From contig NZ_BDAU01000021.1 in the NCBI RefSeq assembly GCF_001612615.1, positions 1 to 64,000 of the forward strand: 64,000 bases of DNA, in the 5' to 3' direction. A model generated the notes under the pieces. It had not been told where the DNA came from, ran no database searches, and was given only the letters and a program-made list of their open reading frames with translations. A program made the position numbers and the translations under genes. How positions within the stretch are numbered: position 1 is the stretch's first letter; every line of letters begins with the position of its first letter. This stretch comes from Nocardia amikacinitolerans NBRC 108937 (GTDB lineage: Bacteria; Actinomycetota; Actinomycetes; Mycobacteriales; Mycobacteriaceae). Shown piece by piece: positions 18,521 through 26,883 of this stretch.

Positions 18521-19420
18521 ATGCAGTTGAAGAAGCTTGTCGCGGCCCTCGGCGCGTCCGCGACGATTGCGTCCGGCTTGGTGATGGGCAGCAGTGGGAC
18601 CGCCGCGGCGGACAACTGCCCCAGCCTCCACGTGGTGGCCATTCCCGGCACGTGGGAGACCGGCCACGACAAGACGCCGCAGCCAGGCATGCTGTCCGGC
18701 GTCACCCGCAACCTGCCGCGCTCGGTCGACGTCGACTACGTGACCTACGCCGCGACCGCCTTCCCTTGGGAGGGCGAGGTTTACGGCAACTCGAAGAAAG
18801 AAGCGGTCAGCGCCGCGCGCGGGTTGATCGGTGACATGGCCAGGCGTTGCGGTGCGACGGAGTTCGCGCTCGTCGGATACAGCCAGGGCGCCGACGCCGC
18901 CGGTGATCTCGCGGCCGAGATCGGCACCGGCCTCGGCGTGGTCCCGGCCCATCGCGTCGCGGGCGTCGGCCTGATCTCCGATCCGCGCCGCTCGCCGACC
19001 GACATCCAGGTCGGCCCCGTCGCGCAGGGCGCGGGCGCCGGTGGACCCCGGGTCGGCGGCTTCGGCTGGCTGAGCGATCGCACGCGCACCATCTGCGCCG
19101 TCGACGACCTGTACTGCGCGACCGCGACCGACGACTTCGTCACCCGGTTCGCGGGCTTCCTCGCCCAGAGCTCGGATGCCAACCCCGCCAACATCTGGCG
19201 GTACCAGCTCGAGGCGGGCGCGATCATCAACGATCTGATGGCGCACGGCGGCGTGCCCGTCTTGCAGTCGCAGCTCACCGAGACGGCGAACCAGCAGCGG
19301 GCCAAGGATTTGGAGCGCTTCTACCGTTCGCAGGCGCACACCGTGTACGGCAGCTACTCGGTCGGCGGCGGGCAGACCGCCATCTCCTGGATGCACAACT
19401 GGATCGCGGGCATGGCCTGA
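18521..19420 (+). CDS. Secreted cutinase-family serine esterase
   Basis: A 299-residue exported hydrolase of esters or lipids. A Lys-rich signal peptide (MQLKKLVAALGASATIASG, cleavage near AAADN at about 30) leads into an alpha/beta fold with the nucleophile Ser121 in GYSQG. The acid lies in ICAVDDLYC (Asp195 or Asp196, bracketed by C192 and C199) and the base is probably His273 (QAHTVYG), which is the order seen in cutinases. The ATG at 18521 has GGAG 4 nt upstream; a GTG 15 nt earlier is an alternative. It is probably an extracellular or wall-associated lipase acting on host or storage lipids. The natural substrate is unknown. Confidence 0.9.
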   Translation: MQLKKLVAALGASATIASGLVMGSSGTAAADNCPSLHVVAIPGTWETGHDKTPQPGMLSGVTRNLPRSVDVDYVTYAATAFPWEGEVYGNSKKEAVSAARGLIGDMARRCGATEFALVGYSQGADAAGDLAAEIGTGLGVVPAHRVAGVGLISDPRRSPTDIQVGPVAQGAGAGGPRVGGFGWLSDRTRTICAVDDLYCATATDDFVTRFAGFLAQSSDANPANIWRYQLEAGAIINDLMAHGGVPVLQSQLTETANQQRAKDLERFYRSQAHTVYGSYSVGGGQTAISWMHNWIAGMA

Positions 19421-19434
19421 TCGGTCCGTAAGCC

Positions 19435-19479
19435 ACGACGAAGGCCACCGTTCCGCTGCGGGATGGTGGCCTTCGTCGT
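19435..19479. terminator. Bidirectional terminator after the cutinase
   Basis: A 15-bp perfect stem (ACGACGAAGGCCACC at 19435-19449, GGTGGCCTTCGTCGT at 19465-19479) separates the converging cutinase gene and the small secreted protein gene. Confidence 0.8.
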
Positions 19480-19486
19480 CGCCGGA

Positions 19487-19825
19487 TCAACCACGGTCGC
19501 CGGACGTGGTCGGTGGCATCACTTCCTGGTAGGTGTGAGGACCCGTACCTGGTGAGGTGGAGTAGACGGAGTAGCCCGACCCGTGCGAATCCATGCCGTT
19601 GTGGCCCGGCCGACCTGGGAACCCGTGATTTCCCGAATTGTGCGGATAGCTGACGTCCGTGCGCTCCAGCGCTGGACTCTCCGTCGCCTGCTGAACCCGT
19701 GCGGCGTCGGCCTCGGGCGCTTGCGCACCGGCTGTCGCCGCCACCGCGGCCAGCGGAATGGTCATCATCGCGCCCGCAACGGCCGCCCGGAGGGCCCCTC
19801 GGCGCATGTTCGATGTGAAAAACAT
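19487..19825 (-). CDS. Small secreted protein, paralogue A
   Basis: A 112-residue protein with a clear signal peptide (MFFTSNMRRGALRAAVAGAM, hydrophobic core to about 33, cleavage near AGAQA). The mature part is short, unstructured-looking and rich in Gly, Pro, His, Ser and Thr, ending PPTTSGDRG. It has no cysteines and no recognised domain. It is a sequence relative of the protein encoded at 20258-20584: both share NMRRGA, an AVAGA hydrophobic core, TIPLAAVAATA and a Pro-rich tail with a PP-T motif. The ATG at 19825 has AGAAGGAG 6 nt upstream. The function is unknown; a cell-wall or secreted role is likely. Confidence 0.8.
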   Translation of the reverse strand: MFFTSNMRRGALRAAVAGAMMTIPLAAVAATAGAQAPEADAARVQQATESPALERTDVSYPHNSGNHGFPGRPGHNGMDSHGSGYSVYSTSPGTGPHTYQEVMPPTTSGDRG

Positions 19826-19848
19826 CGGAACTCCTTCTCTCAGAGCGC

Positions 19849-19863
19849 GAGTCGAGGTGACTC
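19849..19863. promoter_or_regulatory. Conserved dyad upstream of paralogue A
   Basis: GAGTCGAGGTGACTC, arms GAGTC and GACTC spaced by 5 bp, lies 24 bp upstream of the ATG. The same dyad lies 26 bp upstream of the paralogue at 20258-20584, within about 110 bp of otherwise similar upstream sequence. It is a candidate operator or leader hairpin shared by the pair. Confidence 0.45.
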
Positions 19864-19944
19864 ACGAACTCCCATCGAAGGCCTCGGTGCTATGACCCGA
19901 ATAGGACGAGTCTGGTATTCGGCTGTGAGCCGAGGGGCGTTTCT

Positions 19945-20180
19945 TTGAATCTCCGGCCGTCGTTAACGGTGGAGCGCTCTCGCGCGATTCTGCGGGTGGT
20001 ATTGGTGGGCAACGATTTTCACTCGATCCGTTGTTCTGGTTAACGGCGGCGGGCGACGCTGCGATTCGGCGGCCGTCGGCGGATAACAAAATCCCACTCG
20101 ATCCGTCGCGGAAGTTGACGGCGGCGGGCCACGCCGCGATTCCGCCGCTGTCGGCGGCGCGGCAACCACCCGATTCGTAA
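19945..20180. repeat. Degenerate 75-bp tandem repeat, about 3 copies
   Basis: The motif CACTCGATCCGT recurs at 20020 and 20095 (75 bp apart), followed in each unit by GTT(A/G)ACGGCGGCGGGC and GCGATTC. An older, more diverged unit precedes them from about 19950. The repeat fills the gap between the two small secreted protein genes. Confidence 0.75.
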
Positions 20181-20206
20181 ACGGTGGCCTGATTCCCGGG
20201 GGCCGC

Positions 20207-20246
20207 GGCGAAGGCCCCCTTCCCCGCGCGGGAGGGGGCCTTCGCC
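20207..20246 (-). terminator. Terminator of paralogue B gene
   Basis: A 14-bp perfect stem (GGCGAAGGCCCCCT at 20207-20220, AGGGGGCCTTCGCC at 20233-20246) lies 12 bp past the stop of the small secreted protein gene. Confidence 0.8.
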
Positions 20247-20257
20247 GTTCGCCCGCG

Positions 20258-20584
20258 CTAGCTGCTGCCGAACGAGCCGGTCGGCGGAAGCGCCTCGCGG
20301 AACAAGACGCGCGGGCCGTGGCCGGGGAAGTCGTGCTCGGGACCGCGGAACTCGACCCGCGGTCCGCCGGGGCCGGGCCTGGCGGGGAACCCGTCGCCCG
20401 GATGCGGACGGCTGACATCGGCGCCCTCGAGCGCGATGCCCTCGGACACCTGCTGCACCTGGGCGGCCTCGGCGGGCGCTTCCGCGCTCGCGGTGGCGGC
20501 CACGGCGGCGAGCGGAATCGTCACCAGGGCGCCCGCCACGGCGACCCGGATCGCTCCTCGGCGCATGTTCGTCTTGGAAAGCAC
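20258..20584 (-). CDS. Small secreted protein, paralogue B
   Basis: A 108-residue protein whose GTG start at 20584 is set by an AGAAGGGA box upstream, in the same place as in paralogue A. The signal peptide spans about 1-34 (NMRRGAIRVAVAGALVTIPL core, cleavage near ASAEA). The mature part is rich in Pro, Gly, His, Phe and Arg, with repeated G-P patches (FPARPGPGG, FPGHGPRV). No cysteine or known domain is present. Tandem position, shared signal peptide, tail motif and upstream sequence indicate gene duplication with paralogue A. The function is unknown. Confidence 0.75.
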   Translation of the reverse strand: MLSKTNMRRGAIRVAVAGALVTIPLAAVAATASAEAPAEAAQVQQVSEGIALEGADVSRPHPGDGFPARPGPGGPRVEFRGPEHDFPGHGPRVLFREALPPTGSFGSS

Positions 20585-20609
20585 TCGGAATTCCCTTCTC
20601 TCGGAGCGT

Positions 20610-20624
20610 GAGTCGCGGTGACTC
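20610..20624. promoter_or_regulatory. Conserved dyad upstream of paralogue B
   Basis: GAGTCGCGGTGACTC, one base different from the dyad before paralogue A and at nearly the same distance from the start codon (26 bp). Confidence 0.45.
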
Positions 20625-20709
20625 ACGACTCCCATCGAAGGCGGCGGCGCTGTGACCGCGGTGCGACGAGTCTGGTAGTCGGCTGTGAACGGCGGGTTGT
20701 CCCTGTGAA

Positions 20710-21321
20710 TCAGCGATCGATGTTGCGCGGCAACAGGTCCCACACGTGCCCGTTCTCGTTCACCGTGGCGGCGGTGCGGCGGCCGGTGCGGGAGAACAGG
20801 ATTCGGGTGATCGAGCAGTAGTCGATCGGGAAGGTCAGCGGCCGAGGCAGGCCGAGCACTTCTTGGAGCAGCACGTTGATCACGCCGCCGTGCGCGAAGG
20901 CGAGCACGGTGTCGGCCGGGTCGGTGTTCGCGGCGATCTCCGTCGCGACCTCGCGCACCCGGTGTACGAACGCGGGGCCGTCGATCTGCTCGGGCAGATA
21001 CCCGGCCTTGATCCGGTCGTAGGTGTCGCGGAACTCCAGCTTGGCGTCCTCGATCGGGATGTACGCGGGCAGGTCGCGGTCGTACTCGGCAAGGTCGTCC
21101 ACGATCTCGACCGGCAGCCCCAGCTTGGCCGCCGTCGGCGCCGCGGTCTCCCGCGCCCGCCGCTGCGGACTGCTCAGCACCCGCGCGATCCGATGGTGGC
21201 TCAGCGCCCCCGGCACCCGCTCCGCCTGCTCCCGCCCCACCTCCGACAACTCCGGATCCGCGGGTCCGGCCGCATTCGACACCCGAACCGGCTGAGCATG
21301 ACGAACGAGAATCAACTGCAC
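20710..21321 (-). CDS. Histidine phosphatase (phosphoglycerate mutase-like)
   Basis: A 203-residue protein of the histidine phosphatase superfamily. It begins VQLILVRHAQP, with the phosphoacceptor His in RHAQ at about residue 8. A second catalytic His lies in LAFAHGGVIN near residue 150 and SSPQRRARETA supplies the conserved Arg. A phosphomonoesterase activity is likely; the substrate cannot be predicted. The GTG at 21321 is chosen over a longer frame because it places RHAQ at the usual distance from the N-terminus and has CAGAGT 6 nt upstream (21328-21333). It is a different subfamily from the phosphatase at 53752. Confidence 0.87.
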   Translation of the reverse strand: MQLILVRHAQPVRVSNAAGPADPELSEVGREQAERVPGALSHHRIARVLSSPQRRARETAAPTAAKLGLPVEIVDDLAEYDRDLPAYIPIEDAKLEFRDTYDRIKAGYLPEQIDGPAFVHRVREVATEIAANTDPADTVLAFAHGGVINVLLQEVLGLPRPLTFPIDYCSITRILFSRTGRRTAATVNENGHVWDLLPRNIDR

Positions 21322-21445
21322 CCACCCACTCTGCCCCACGAGTTCAGCCACCTCGCGCCGGGGTCTTCTCCCTGGCCGCCGCACGGTCTACTTGCATCGA
21401 GTCCATTGATTACACCGAGACGAAACCGGTGACATACTCGTAGCC

Positions 21446-22024
21446 ATGACCGTCGAACCCTTCCCGCAGTGGCTGCGCCCGCCGCCCGGCGGGTTCGTCG
21501 CCGAGGACTTGGATCGCTTGCCCGACCTGCCACCGCACACCGAGTTGATCGACGGAAGTCTCGTCTTCGTGAGCCCGCAGGCGAAGTTTCACGTGCTGAT
21601 GACGACGCTGCTGGATGCCGAGCTGAGGCGGTTCGTGCCGGAACATCTCCGAGTGCGGCGGGAGATGACGGTGACACTTGGGCGACATCAGCGTCCTGAA
21701 CCCGACGTCGTCGTGGTTCTCGCTGATCGTGACGGTGGTCCCGACCTCACCGCATACCAGGCCGAGGACGTCGTCATGGCGGTCGAGGTCGTCTCCGCCG
21801 AGTCACGTTTCCGTGACCGCGAGCGCAAACCCCAGCTCTACGCCGGTGCCGGCATCACGCACTTCTGGCGCGTAGAGAACACGGACGGCCGTCCGGTGGT
21901 CTACGTATACGAACTCGATCCTGCGACGCGCGCATACGCGCTCACCGGGATTCATCACGAGCGTTTGAATCTCAGCGTGCCCTTCAAGATGGACATCGAC
22001 CTGACCAAGATCGATCGGATCTGA
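21446..22024 (+). CDS. Uma2 family (DUF820) PD-(D/E)XK nuclease-like protein
   Basis: A 192-residue protein of the Uma2/DUF820 restriction-endonuclease-like fold. The catalytic pattern is present: Glu of the helix near DLPPHTELIDG, Asp in RPEPDVVVV, then AVEVVSAESRFRDRERKPQ with the E-V and Lys positions. Members are abundant in actinobacteria and cyanobacteria, often as stray single genes, and their biological role is unclear. CATACT 7 nt before the ATG suggests a leaderless message. It stands alone and ends at a bidirectional hairpin. Nuclease activity is inferred from the fold only. Confidence 0.88.
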   Translation: MTVEPFPQWLRPPPGGFVAEDLDRLPDLPPHTELIDGSLVFVSPQAKFHVLMTTLLDAELRRFVPEHLRVRREMTVTLGRHQRPEPDVVVVLADRDGGPDLTAYQAEDVVMAVEVVSAESRFRDRERKPQLYAGAGITHFWRVENTDGRPVVYVYELDPATRAYALTGIHHERLNLSVPFKMDIDLTKIDRI

Positions 22025-22077
22025 TTGCGGCTCCAGCAAGGGCCTCGGTGGCCTTGGCGGTCGCCTCCCGGCGTACT

Positions 22078-22114
22078 CGAAAGCCCGGGTCGGCTACGCG
22101 GCCCGGGCTTTTCG
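22078..22114. terminator. Bidirectional terminator
   Basis: The stem CGAAA-GCCCGGG / CCCGGGC-TTTTCG, with a 12-nt loop, ends in TTTT and lies between the converging Uma2 gene and the small membrane protein gene. Confidence 0.8.
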
Positions 22115-22128
22115 AGTGGCGGAGCCGG

Positions 22129-22434
22129 TCAGGGCTGGCCGTACGGGGGCTGGCCGTAGGGCGGCTGGCCCGGCTGGCCGTACGGGGGCTGGCCGGTCGG
22201 GGGCTGCTGGTCGTTCTTCTTGCGCTTCTTGAGCAGGAGGTAGATGCCCACCGCGATGGCGATGACGACGAGCAGGCAGCAGATGCCGCCGAAGAGCAGG
22301 CCCTTGTTGCTCTTCTTTTTCTTGGCCGAGTATTCCATCGCCGTTGTCCAGGTGTCCGGGCTCGCCCACACGGACGGATCCAGCAGGCTGGCATTGGTCA
22401 ACAGGTCAACGTACATATGTCCCATCCCGATCAT
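22129..22434 (-). CDS. Small single-pass membrane protein with PPYGQ tail
   Basis: Up to 101 residues. A Lys-rich patch (KKKKSNKG) precedes one membrane helix (LLFGGICCLLVVIAIAVGIYLLL), followed by KKRKK and a tail of PPYGQP repeats. This gives a short protein anchored in the membrane with a flexible Pro/Tyr/Gln tail, common in actinobacteria and of unknown role. The start is uncertain. The longest frame begins at 22434, but the ATG at 22338 (MEYSAKKKK) gives a compact 69-residue protein; neither has a strong ribosome-binding site. Confidence 0.6.
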   Translation of the reverse strand: MIGMGHMYVDLLTNASLLDPSVWASPDTWTTAMEYSAKKKKSNKGLLFGGICCLLVVIAIAVGIYLLLKKRKKNDQQPPTGQPPYGQPGQPPYGQPPYGQP

Positions 22435-22563
22435 CGAAGGTGTCCGGCCTCCTCCTCCCGAGGCCGAATCTCAAAGGTTATCTTCCCGATTCGTTCGCCG
22501 TTAACCCTTCGCCACTGCGATCCCTCATCGTGAGACATTCGCGCCGACGGGATTTCGGCATCC

Positions 22564-25500
22564 TCAGCGCGGCTTGACCAACGGGAACGGCAGCGTCTCG
22601 CGGATGCTGCGACCGGTGATCAGCATGACGATCCGGTCGACGCCCATACCGAGTCCGCCGGTGGGCGGCATGGCGTGTTCGAGCGCCTGCAGGAAGTCCT
22701 CGTCCAGTTCCATCGCCTCCGGATCGCCGTTGGCTGCGAGCATGGACTGCTCGGTGAGCCTGCGCCGCTGTTCGATCGGATCGGTGAGTTCGCTGTAGGC
22801 CGTGCCGAGTTCGACGCCCCACGCCACCAGATCCCAGCGCTCGGTGACGCCGGGGATGCTGCGGTGCGCGCGGGTCAGCGGCGACACGGAAGTGGGGAAG
22901 TCGATGTAGAACGTCGGCTCCCGGGTCTGCGATTCCACCAGGTGCTCATACATTTCCAGCACGACCTGCCCCGCGTCCCAGCCGTGCTGGTACGGGATGG
23001 CGGCCGCGTCGCACAGCTCGCGCAGGTCCTCCACCGAGGTCTCCGGCGTGATGGTGGACCCGATGGCCTCCGACACCGCGCCGTGCACCGTCTTCACCGG
23101 CCAGTCGCCGGAGATGTCGACCGCCTCGAACGAGCCGTCGTCCGTTGGCCGCATCGCGACCATGGCGCCGTTGGCGGCCAGCGCGGCGTTCTGGATCAGG
23201 TGGCGGCAGGTGTGCATCATGCGCTCGTAGTCGCTGTGCGCCTCGTACGCCTCCAGGATGGTGAACTCGGGATTGTGGCTGAAGTCGACGCCCTCGTTGC
23301 GGAAGGTGCGGCCGAGCTCGAACACCTTCTCCATCCCGCCGACGCACAGCCGCTTCAGGTAGAGCTCGGGGGCGATCCGCAGGTAGAGGTCCAGGTCGTA
23401 GGCGTTGATGTGGGTGACGAACGGCGTCGCGTTGGCGCCGCCGTGCACCTGCTGCAGAATCGGCGTCTCGACTTCGAGATACCCCCACGAGTTCAGCGAG
23501 TCGCGTAGCGAGCGCACCACCGCGCTGCGCTTGGCCAGCACGTCGCGGGACTCCTGACTGATGGCCATGTCGACGTAGCGCTGGCGCACCTTGGCCTCGG
23601 GATCGGCCAGGCCCTTCCACTTGTCCGGCAGCGGGTGCAGGCATTTGCCGTTCATCCGCCAGTCGGCCGCGAGCAGCGAGAGTTCGCCGCGGCGGCTACG
23701 CCCGATCTGCCCGCTGACCTCGATCAGATCGCCGAGATCGAAGTACTCGCCGAACTCCGCGCTGCGCTCGGTGCCGACCCGGTCGCGGTCGATCACCAGC
23801 TGGATGTCGTCGGTCCAGTCGCGCAGGACCGCGAAGATCACCCCGCCGTAGTCGCGGATGCGCAGCAGCCTGCCGCACACCCGGACCGTTGTGCCGCGCG
23901 GCGAGCGCCGGGCCGCCGCAACGGTGTGCGTCGGGGGATAGGCGACGGGGTACGGGTCGATGCCCGCCGCGTTCAACCGGTCCAGTTTGTCCATCCGCAC
24001 CCGCACCTGCTCGGGGCGGCGCGGGAGCTGTTCGGCGACATCGGTTTCCGGCGCTTCCGGCGCGCTTCCGTCGGCGTGCAGTCCGGTGACCGTGTCCGGC
24101 ACCGCGCTGTGCAGACCGGTGTGCACGGCGGTCTCGGGGTCCTTGCCGATGCGCGGTAAGAATCCTTCGGCCAGGCCGCTCGCCATCGCGACTCTCGGCA
24201 ACTGCCTGCGCTCCTCGAAGAGGAAGAACCGCGGCACCCAGTGCGGCTGATACTTCACATTGGACCGGTACAGCGCCTCCAGCTGCCACCATCTCGAGAA
24301 GAACAGCAGCACTCCGCGCCAGAGCCGAAGCACCGGGCCCGCGCCGATCCGTCCGCCCTCCTCGAACACCGAGCGGAACACCGCGAAGTTCAGCGACACC
24401 TTGGTGATGCCGTGCTGCTCCGAGGTCAGCGCCAGCTGCGAAATCATCAGCTCCATCACGCCGTTCGGGCTCTGCGGGTCGCGGCGCATCAGCTCCAGCG
24501 ACGCGCCGGTGCGGCCCCACGGCACCAGCGACAGCATGCCGAGCACCCGGTCCTGCTGGTTCACCGCCTCGACGAGCAGGCAGTCGCCGTCCAGCGGATC
24601 GCCGAGCCGCCCGAGCGCCATGGAGAAGCCGCGCTCGGTCTCGGTGTCGCGCCAGGCGTCGGCGCGGGCGACGATCTGCGCGAACTCCTCGGCGGGGATG
24701 TCCGAATGGCGGCGGATGCGCACCGAGATGCCGTGTTTGCGCAGCCGATTCGCGGCCTGGCGGACCTGTTTGAGCTCCGGGCCCGCCAGCGAGAAGCTCC
24801 TGGTGTCGAGAACGGCTTCGTCGCCGAGACGCAGCGCGGAGAGCCCGGCCCTGCGGTAGGCGGTCGCTCCGAGTTCGCTGGCGCCCATGACGGCGGGCGC
24901 CCAGCCGAATTGGTCGGCCAGCCGCAGCCAGGCGTCGATCGCCTGCGGCCAGGCCTCTCTGAGGCCGATCGGGTCACCGCTGGCCAGGCAGACGCCCAGC
25001 TCCACCCGGTAGGTGACGGCGGCCTTTCCGCTCGGCGCGAAGACCACCGCTTTGTCGCGGCGGGTTGCGAAGTAGCCGAGCGAATCCTCCACGTCGGAGC
25101 GGTCGAGCAGACCGCGGATCGCGGACTCGTCCAGCCCGGTCATCGCGTTCTCGGCGCGCTGCGAACGCAGCAGGGTGATCACCGCCGCCAGCAACGCGAG
25201 CGCGCCGAACAGGCCGAGCAGGAAGTTGACGAACGGACGCGGATGACCGTCGAAGTGTTCGTTGTCCACCAGGATCGCCGCGGTCACCCGGTACACCGCC
25301 CAGCCGGGCCGCTGCCAGCCGGCGGGCAACGTGCCGGGGAACAGCTCGACCAGCGCCCAGCCGAGCAGACAGCCCACGGCCAGCCCGCCGAGCAGTACGC
25401 CGAGCGCCTTCCAGCCCGCGCCGCGGCGCACCCTGGTGTAGAACTCCCGCCACGAGGCGATCAGCACGCCGATCACGCCGAGCTGCACGATCATCGCGAC

Positions 25501-25887
25501 GAGCGCGTCGATATTGCCTTCGGCGGCGAAGTCCAGTGCGTTGGTCACCGCGAAGAGCGCGAGATAGCCGACGAGCAACCACCAGGCGATTCGCTTGCGG
25601 CTGGCGATCGCGCCCGCAAGCAGGCCGACGATCAGCGCCCACATGAGGTTGGTGTCTGGCGCGTCGAAGTAGTAGTCGTCGATGTAGCGGCGCGGCACGT
25701 GGGTCAGGAAGCGCAGGGTGGGCGAGAGGCTCCACAGGAAGCACAGCACCGCGAAGACGCCCAGCACGGTGCCCGCGATGTGCGGGACCTGAGCGAACCG
25801 ACCGTGCCCGCGGTGCGGGACCGGTGGTGTCGCTCTGTCCGCCGGTGGTTCTATCTCGGTGCGCGCACCGGCCTGCGTGGAAGTCAC
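22564..25887 (-). CDS. lysX: Bifunctional lysyl-phosphatidylglycerol synthase / lysyl-tRNA synthetase
   Basis: A 1107-residue fusion as in mycobacterial LysX. About seven membrane helices (35-250) precede a DUF2156/MprF-type aminoacyl-lipid transferase domain (about 260-600). An OB fold follows (about 620-730), then a class II LysRS core with motif 2 FRNEGVDFSHNPEFT and motif 3 GLGMGVDRIVML near the C-terminus. The enzyme charges lysine to tRNA and transfers it to phosphatidylglycerol, reducing the negative charge of the membrane and protecting against cationic peptides. The GTG at 25887 has CAGACT 6 nt upstream. It is divergent from the S4 gene. Confidence 0.96.
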   Translation of the reverse strand: MTSTQAGARTEIEPPADRATPPVPHRGHGRFAQVPHIAGTVLGVFAVLCFLWSLSPTLRFLTHVPRRYIDDYYFDAPDTNLMWALIVGLLAGAIASRKRIAWWLLVGYLALFAVTNALDFAAEGNIDALVAMIVQLGVIGVLIASWREFYTRVRRGAGWKALGVLLGGLAVGCLLGWALVELFPGTLPAGWQRPGWAVYRVTAAILVDNEHFDGHPRPFVNFLLGLFGALALLAAVITLLRSQRAENAMTGLDESAIRGLLDRSDVEDSLGYFATRRDKAVVFAPSGKAAVTYRVELGVCLASGDPIGLREAWPQAIDAWLRLADQFGWAPAVMGASELGATAYRRAGLSALRLGDEAVLDTRSFSLAGPELKQVRQAANRLRKHGISVRIRRHSDIPAEEFAQIVARADAWRDTETERGFSMALGRLGDPLDGDCLLVEAVNQQDRVLGMLSLVPWGRTGASLELMRRDPQSPNGVMELMISQLALTSEQHGITKVSLNFAVFRSVFEEGGRIGAGPVLRLWRGVLLFFSRWWQLEALYRSNVKYQPHWVPRFFLFEERRQLPRVAMASGLAEGFLPRIGKDPETAVHTGLHSAVPDTVTGLHADGSAPEAPETDVAEQLPRRPEQVRVRMDKLDRLNAAGIDPYPVAYPPTHTVAAARRSPRGTTVRVCGRLLRIRDYGGVIFAVLRDWTDDIQLVIDRDRVGTERSAEFGEYFDLGDLIEVSGQIGRSRRGELSLLAADWRMNGKCLHPLPDKWKGLADPEAKVRQRYVDMAISQESRDVLAKRSAVVRSLRDSLNSWGYLEVETPILQQVHGGANATPFVTHINAYDLDLYLRIAPELYLKRLCVGGMEKVFELGRTFRNEGVDFSHNPEFTILEAYEAHSDYERMMHTCRHLIQNAALAANGAMVAMRPTDDGSFEAVDISGDWPVKTVHGAVSEAIGSTITPETSVEDLRELCDAAAIPYQHGWDAGQVVLEMYEHLVESQTREPTFYIDFPTSVSPLTRAHRSIPGVTERWDLVAWGVELGTAYSELTDPIEQRRRLTEQSMLAANGDPEAMELDEDFLQALEHAMPPTGGLGMGVDRIVMLITGRSIRETLPFPLVKPR

Positions 25888-26003
25888 CGATCCAGTCTGT
25901 ACGTTGGTGCGCCCGATGGCAGCGCCTTCGGCGCCGCGTGTTCGCGGCCCCGTTGCGGGAGGCGGTTTGGCGATCCGGGGTTTCTGGCGCGAGGATGTAC
26001 GCC

Positions 26004-26225
26004 ATGTCGGATCCAGTCGATGTGCCGATTGATGACGACGTCATTCGGCTCGGCCAGTTCCTCAAACTGGCGAACCTGATCGATTCCGGTGCGGAGGCCA
26101 AGACGGTGATCGCCGCGGGCCTGGTCCGGGTGAACGACGAGGTCGAACTACGCCGCGGACGTCAGTTGCACGTCGGCGACGTGGTCGCCCTCGCCGGTCA
26201 CAAGGCGCGGGTCGCTCCGGACTAG
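26004..26225 (+). CDS. S4-domain RNA-binding protein (YbcJ/RlbA-like)
   Basis: A 73-residue single S4 domain: IRLGQFLKLANLIDSGAEAK, then LVRVNDEVELRRGRQLHVGD, the canonical alpha-L RNA-binding motif with its VNG-like turn. Small free-standing S4 proteins bind structured RNA, often ribosomal. The ATG at 26004 has GAGGA at 8 nt; an ATG 9 nt earlier is possible. It is divergent from lysX and converges on the rraA-like gene 9 bp away. Confidence 0.88.
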   Translation: MSDPVDVPIDDDVIRLGQFLKLANLIDSGAEAKTVIAAGLVRVNDEVELRRGRQLHVGDVVALAGHKARVAPD

Positions 26226-26233
26226 CGAGCCGG

Positions 26234-26719
26234 TCAGGATTCGGCGCGCACCACGATGCCGTCGTGGTCGCTGTAGAGCATTTCGCCGGGCACGAAGGTG
26301 ACGCCGCCGAACTCGACGGTCACGTCGCGCTCACCGCTGCCGGTCTGGGTGCTCTTGCGGGGGTTGGTGCCCAGCGCCTTGATGCCGATGTCGAGGGTGC
26401 GCAGGATCGCCGAGTCGCGCACCGCGCCGTTGACGATCACGCCCGCCCAGCCGTTGTCCACGCCGCGACCCGCGATGATGTCGCCGACCAGGGCGGTGTG
26501 CACGCTCGCGCCGCCGTCGACCACGAGCACCGCGCCGTTGCCCGGCTCGCTCAACGTCTGCTTGACCAGCAGGTTGTCCTGGAAGCAGCGGATGGTGGTG
26601 ATGCGTCCGGAGAACACCTCGCGGCCGCCGAACTGGATGAACTGCGTGTCGCAGCTACGGATCTCGGGGCCGATCTCGTCGGCCAGATCGGCGGTGGCAA
26701 TGTTCACTGATTCGGTCAC
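26234..26719 (-). CDS. rraA: RraA-like protein
   Basis: A 161-residue protein of the RraA/HMG-aldolase fold, with VTESVNIATADLADEIG at the N-terminus and GGASVHTALVGDIIAGRGVDN in the middle. The NGAVRDSAIL block carries the conserved Arg-Asp pair used for metal and substrate binding in the aldolases. Family members either inhibit RNase E or cleave 4-hydroxy-4-methyl-2-oxoglutarate; sequence alone does not decide. The GTG at 26719 is supported by TAAGCT (26727-26732 on the plus strand as AGCTTA) 7 nt before it, a leaderless signature. Confidence 0.9.
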   Translation of the reverse strand: MTESVNIATADLADEIGPEIRSCDTQFIQFGGREVFSGRITTIRCFQDNLLVKQTLSEPGNGAVLVVDGGASVHTALVGDIIAGRGVDNGWAGVIVNGAVRDSAILRTLDIGIKALGTNPRKSTQTGSGERDVTVEFGGVTFVPGEMLYSDHDGIVVRAES

Positions 26720-26839
26720 GGGTGTCAGCTTAGGGGTGGCGGGCCGAGCGGTGGCCGCGGCCGGTTGCCCGATGTGAGCTCGGTCGCTACTCGCCGGAAC
26801 TCCGCGGTGCGCAACAGCACGCGACGGGTTGTTTTCGGC

Positions 26840-26870
26840 GCCGACGCCGCTTGTTCGGTGCGGCGTCGGC
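26840..26870 (-). terminator. Candidate terminator of the DUF5313 gene
   Basis: An 11-bp perfect stem (GCCGACGCCGC at 26840-26850, GCGGCGTCGGC at 26860-26870) lies 14 bp past the DUF5313 stop. Confidence 0.65.
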
Positions 26871-26883
26871 TGCTGTCGGGCCG

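Noticed and set aside
24241..26079. 612-codon open frame antisense to lysX
   Set aside because: Overlaps lysX and its promoter; composition typical of a reverse-strand shadow.
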